Source: Propionibacteriaceae bacterium (GTDB lineage: Bacteria; Actinomycetota; Actinomycetes; Propionibacteriales; Propionibacteriaceae). Taken from it: 9,689 nucleotides of DNA. The position numbers and the translations under genes are program-made. The stretch lies in the NCBI GenBank assembly GCA_027346035.1, contig DAIESZ010000310.1, forward strand, positions 1 through 9,689. The letters run 5' to 3'. The notes under the pieces were generated by a model that was not told the DNA's origin, did not search any database, and saw nothing but the letters and a program-made list of their open reading frames with translations. Below are positions 6,435-9,689 of this stretch, piece by piece (the stretch's first letter is position 1; the number at the start of each line of letters is the position of its first letter).

Positions 6435-8941
6435 ACGTCAATCCCCACGAGGTGTCGGCCGATCCGATCGATCGCACGCGGTTCCCCGTCGCGCCCTGGG
6501 CCCTCGTCGAGGCCGAGCCGAGCGCCGACGATCTCGGGAGGACCGAGACCCTGTTCGCCGTGGGCAACGGCTACCTCGGGCTGCGCGCCAACCCGGAGGA
6601 GGGCCGCCAGTCCTTCGCACACGGCACCTTCATCAACGGCTTCCACGAGACATGGTCGATCCACCACGCCGAGGAGGCCTTCGGGTTCGCGAAGGTCGGC
6701 CAGACCATCGTCAACGTGCCCGACGCCAAGACGATGAAGATCTACATCGACGACGAGCCGCTGTTGCTCACGGTCGCCGACCTCCACTACTACCGGCGCG
6801 AACTCGACTTCCGGGCCGGGGAGTTGCGCCGCGATCTGATCTGGCGCACCCCGTCCGGCAAGCGCGTGTCGGTCCGCTCCCGACGCATGGTGTCGTTCAC
6901 CGAACGTCATCTCGTGATCATGACCCTCGAGATCACCATGCTCGAGGGAGACGCCCCGGTCGTCGTCTCGTCGCAGGTGCTCAACCGGCAGGACGGCATC
7001 GACGAGTACGCCCAGAAGGCGCGGGTCGACGAGACGTTCGATCCTCGCAAGGCCAGCCGGTTCGCGGGCCGCGTGCTGGAGCCCCGGGGGGACTGGCACA
7101 GCGAACGCCGGATGATCCTCGGCTATCAGACCGCGAACTCCGGGATGACGCTCGCGGTCGGCGTCGACCATTCGATCGAAACCGACAACGACGCCGAGGA
7201 ACTGATCAGCACCGAGCCCGATGTCGGCAAGAAGGTCTACCGAGTGCAGGCGCGGCAGGGACGCCCGATCGTGATCAACAAGGCGGTCGCCTACCACAGC
7301 TCCCGCGGTGTGGCCGTGCGCGAGCTGTTCGACCGCTGCCGGCGCACCCTCGACCGGGTCCGCCAGAACGGGCTGGAGTCCTATCGGGTCGCCCAACGGC
7401 AATGGCTCGACACCTGGTGGGAGGGGTGCGACGTCGAGATCGCCGACCAGCCCGCCCTCCAGCAGGCCGTCCGGTGGAATCTGTTCCAGCTCGCCCAGGC
7501 GTCGGCGCGGGCCGACCAGTTGGGCATCGCCGCCAAGGGTGTCACCGGCTCGGGCTACGAGGGCCACTACTTCTGGGACACGGAGGCCTACGTCGTCCCG
7601 TTCCTCATCCACACCCATCCCGCGCTGGCGCGCAACGCGCTGCGGTTCCGGGTGACGATGCTGCCCAAGGCGCGCGAACGCGCCCGCGAGCTGACGCAGC
7701 AGGGGGCGCTGTTCCCGTGGCGCACGATCAACGGCGACGAGGCATCCGCCTACTACGCCGCCGGCACGGCCCAGTACCACATCAACGCCGACATCGCCTT
7801 CGCCGTCATGAAGTACTACAACGTGACCGGTGACACGTCGTTCATGTTCCGCGAGGGCGTCCAGGTGATGGTGGAGACCGCGCGCCTGTGGGCCGACCTC
7901 GGCTTCTGGCGCGAGGACAGGTCGGGCGGCCGCACCTTCCACATCCACGGGGTCACCGGACCCGACGAGTACACGACGGTGGTCAACAACAACCTGTTCA
8001 CCAACGTGATGGCCCGCGCCAACCTCTGGAGCGCCGCGCAGGTGCTCCGGGACATGTCCGAGCGCGACCAGGAGGCCTACGAACGGATCCGGACCCGGCT
8101 GTCGGTCACCGACGACGAGATCGCCGAGTGGCAGGCGTGCGGCGACGCCATGGTCATCCCCTACGACGAGGTCCTGCGGGTCCACCCGCAGGACGAGCAC
8201 TTCCTCGAACGCGAGCTGTGGGATCTGGAGAACACCCCGGCCGAGAACCGTCCGCTGCTGCTCCACTATCACCCGCTGGTGATCTACCGCTTCCAGGTGC
8301 TCAAGCAGGCCGACGTCGTGCTGGCCCTGTTCCTGCAGGGCGACCAGTTCGACGGGGAGGTGACGCGACGCGACTTCGAATACTACGACCCGATCACCAC
8401 AGGGGATTCGACCCTGTCGGCCCTGGTCCAGGCGATCGTTGCCGCCGAGGTCGGGTACCAGGAGATGGCCATGTGGTACTTCCGCACGGGCCTGTTCGTC
8501 GACCGGGCGGACCTGCACAACAACACGTCCGACGGGGTGCACATCGCATCCGCGGGCGGGGTGTGGAACGCCCTGGTTCACGGCTTCGGTGGCATGCGTG
8601 ACACGGGGGGTCACCTGACGTTCGACCCTCGGCTGCCCCGCGAATGGCCCTCGATGGATTTCCGCGTGCGCACGCACGGCACCCTGTCGAATGTGCGCCT
8701 CGAGCGCGACCGCATGGAGTTCCGGGTGCTCGACGGGGACGAGGCGAGTGTCGGCGTCCGCGGCCGGGAGGTGCGGATCGGTGCCGGGGAGCCCGTGACC
8801 GTGCCCCTCGACGGTCAGGGCCCGCTGCTGACGAGCCTCGAGGGACACCACCCGGTGGTGGGCGACCTGCGGGCCGACGGCACGGTGATCACCGCGAACG
8901 TGCCGGAGGCCAGCGAGGTCGAGGGCGACGCCGAGGGCTGA
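6431..8941 (+). CDS. Glycoside hydrolase family 65 phosphorylase (trehalose/maltose/kojibiose-type)
   Basis: An 836-residue GH65 protein. GH65 phosphorylases cleave alpha-linked glucose disaccharides with inorganic phosphate and inversion, giving beta-glucose 1-phosphate. The N-terminal beta-sandwich domain covers roughly residues 25-290 (GNGYLGLRANPEEG near its start), followed by a helical linker. The (alpha/alpha)6 catalytic barrel runs from about 340 to 710, and a small beta domain follows. Catalytic-barrel landmarks are GYEGHYFWDTEAY, WRTINGDEASAYY and TGPDEYTTVVNNN, whose glutamate E513 is the expected general acid. KQADVVLALFLQGD and TTGDSTLSALVQAI come after; the latter is the region that binds phosphate in known enzymes. 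The start ATG overlaps the HAD stop (ATGA), with a weak GAGG about 10 bases upstream. The open frame extends further 5', but that stretch lies inside the HAD gene. The arrangement parallels mycobacterial Rv3400-Rv3401. Which disaccharide is used cannot be read from the sequence. Confidence 0.93.
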   Translation: MNVNPHEVSADPIDRTRFPVAPWALVEAEPSADDLGRTETLFAVGNGYLGLRANPEEGRQSFAHGTFINGFHETWSIHHAEEAFGFAKVGQTIVNVPDAKTMKIYIDDEPLLLTVADLHYYRRELDFRAGELRRDLIWRTPSGKRVSVRSRRMVSFTERHLVIMTLEITMLEGDAPVVVSSQVLNRQDGIDEYAQKARVDETFDPRKASRFAGRVLEPRGDWHSERRMILGYQTANSGMTLAVGVDHSIETDNDAEELISTEPDVGKKVYRVQARQGRPIVINKAVAYHSSRGVAVRELFDRCRRTLDRVRQNGLESYRVAQRQWLDTWWEGCDVEIADQPALQQAVRWNLFQLAQASARADQLGIAAKGVTGSGYEGHYFWDTEAYVVPFLIHTHPALARNALRFRVTMLPKARERARELTQQGALFPWRTINGDEASAYYAAGTAQYHINADIAFAVMKYYNVTGDTSFMFREGVQVMVETARLWADLGFWREDRSGGRTFHIHGVTGPDEYTTVVNNNLFTNVMARANLWSAAQVLRDMSERDQEAYERIRTRLSVTDDEIAEWQACGDAMVIPYDEVLRVHPQDEHFLERELWDLENTPAENRPLLLHYHPLVIYRFQVLKQADVVLALFLQGDQFDGEVTRRDFEYYDPITTGDSTLSALVQAIVAAEVGYQEMAMWYFRTGLFVDRADLHNNTSDGVHIASAGGVWNALVHGFGGMRDTGGHLTFDPRLPREWPSMDFRVRTHGTLSNVRLERDRMEFRVLDGDEASVGVRGREVRIGAGEPVTVPLDGQGPLLTSLEGHHPVVGDLRADGTVITANVPEASEVEGDAEG

Positions 8942-8965
8942 GTCAGGTCGGCCGGGGCCGCCCGC
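8942..8965. other. Short convergent gap between GH65 and DUF4439-like genes
   Basis: The 24 bp between the two stop codons hold only a short GC-rich palindrome, CGGCC/GGCCG at 8949-8960 with a 2-base gap. That is too tight for a normal hairpin and has no T-run. No convincing terminator is visible, so transcripts may overlap into the opposite gene. Confidence 0.4.
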
Positions 8966-9689
8966 TCACTCCCATCCCGGCCACCAGGAGATGCCGACGC
9001 CGTGACCCGCGACGAGGTCCTGCTGGGACACGGCGGCGTCGAATGCGGTGCCCCGGTCCGCTCCGATCGACGCCGCCGCCACCCGCAACCAGGCGGCCAT
9101 GACGTCGCGCTCGAGCAGGCCCAGCAGTGTGGCGACGTGGGCGGGGGAGTCAGTCGTCCCCGGCAGCGCGTAGTCGAGTGGCCCGGGGGTCGGCGTGACG
9201 GACGCGGCCAGCAGGTCCTGCTGAATGGTGTCGCGCAGCGTCTCCACCTCGCTCAGCCGGGTCAGGCCGGGAGCGTAGGCAGGGTCATGGAAGGGCAGCG
9301 ATCCGAGGCCCTGCTCGAGCCCCTCGACCAGGGCGTCGACGCGGCTGAGGAGCACGACCAGCGCGGCGCCGCGATCGCCGACGTGGCAGTGGCCGGGGAC
9401 GACGCTGGTCGCCAGCACCGGTACCGAGGGGTGACGCACCGCGTGCGCGGCGACGCCCAGCGAGGCGAACAGCAGAGCGAGGTCACCCGATGTCGCGGCC
9501 AGGCACCGGTCGCGCATGGCGGACTCGATGCCCGCCTGCCCGGTCGCGATCCGCGCCAGGGCGCCTGCGGGCGACGCGGACGCCGTCGCGGCCGGTGGTG
9601 TTGCAGCGGCGGACCCGCTCGGGGTGTTCGCGCCGGCCTGGGGGATCGGCGCCCCCGTCAGAGGATCGGAGCGGCCGAGAACTGCCGCC
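8966..9689 (-). CDS. Probable DUF4439 (ferritin-like) protein, N-terminus outside window
   Basis: The frame stays open from the stop at 8966-8968 to the right edge, so the gene is longer than the part seen (about 240 residues). The ATG at 9515-9517 is internal and is not a convincing start. Near the edge lies a low-complexity Ala/Pro/Thr/Ser stretch (about 9572-9661), such as links a lipid or membrane anchor to an exported domain. Then come helical segments including SGDLALLFASLGVAAHAV. The last 70 residues match the pattern of the DUF4439 ferritin-like family: YALP, then LLERDVMAAWLRVAAA, then a helix ending AAVSQQ, and a Trp-rich tail. Metal-binding His/Glu pairs are not obvious, so catalytic activity is doubtful. 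It faces the GH65 gene with 24 bp between them. In many actinobacteria a DUF4439 gene lies near proS and rimP-nusA. The role is unknown; the family assignment is moderate. Confidence 0.6.
   Translation of the reverse strand, partial: AAVLGRSDPLTGAPIPQAGANTPSGSAAATPPAATASASPAGALARIATGQAGIESAMRDRCLAATSGDLALLFASLGVAAHAVRHPSVPVLATSVVPGHCHVGDRGAALVVLLSRVDALVEGLEQGLGSLPFHDPAYAPGLTRLSEVETLRDTIQQDLLAASVTPTPGPLDYALPGTTDSPAHVATLLGLLERDVMAAWLRVAAASIGADRGTAFDAAVSQQDLVAGHGVGISWWPGWE

Noticed and set aside
6236..8851. A very long open frame (871 codons) on the minus strand opposite the GH65 gene
   Set aside because: It is the antisense shadow of a real gene in GC-rich DNA, where stop codons are rare. Its translation is rich in Gly, Val, Arg, His and Asp with no recognisable domain, while the plus strand encodes a full GH65 protein.
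1..9689. Search for CRISPR arrays, tRNAs, insertion sequences, phage or defence genes
   Set aside because: No regularly spaced repeats beyond the 2928-3019 block, no transposase or integrase, no tRNA-like cloverleaf and no defence-type domain was seen on either strand.

Overview
The window is dense, GC-rich bacterial chromosome: codon third positions are almost all G or C, GTG starts occur, and several genes begin right after TAGnnT-type -10 boxes without a Shine-Dalgarno sequence. Together with the gene families present, this points to a high-GC actinobacterium (Actinomycetota). A propionibacterial or related lineage is possible but cannot be settled by eye. No transposase, integrase, tRNA, rRNA or CRISPR array is visible. 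Nearly every base is assigned to a gene or a short intergenic stretch.

Layout: (1) 1-756, plus strand: the C-terminal part of prolyl-tRNA synthetase, entering from the left. (2) 775-2890, minus strand: an ArgE-like M20 deacylase followed 4 bp later by a YjjU-like patatin, very likely one transcript. (3) 2931-3015: a compact intergenic block with four copies of a 12-13 bp element, two in each orientation, able to fold into a long two-step hairpin. (4) 3021-3761, minus: a TauE/SafE-family membrane protein. (5) 3806-3841: a strong GC-rich hairpin that probably ends transcription of the next gene. (6) 3848-4816, minus: an aldo/keto reductase. (7) 4888-5670, plus: a second, YfcA-type TauE/SafE protein, divergent from the reductase. 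(8) 5721-6434 and 6431-8941, plus: a beta-phosphoglucomutase-family HAD protein overlapping by ATGA a GH65 disaccharide phosphorylase. (9) 8966-9689, minus: the C-terminal part of a probable DUF4439/ferritin-like protein with an Ala/Pro/Thr-rich stretch, running off the right edge.

The clearest functional unit is the HAD-GH65 pair. The phosphorylase would split an alpha-linked glucose disaccharide with phosphate to give glucose plus beta-glucose 1-phosphate, and the mutase would turn the latter into glucose 6-phosphate. The remaining genes are ordinary metabolic or transport genes. In many actinobacteria proS lies close to a DUF4439 gene and rimP-nusA, so the seven genes between them here may be a lineage-specific insertion into that neighbourhood; this is inference.

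I found no clear evidence of a previously undescribed multi-gene system. The items most worth a second look are the four-copy inverted repeat block, the leaderless promoter pattern and the unresolved substrate of the GH65 enzyme.
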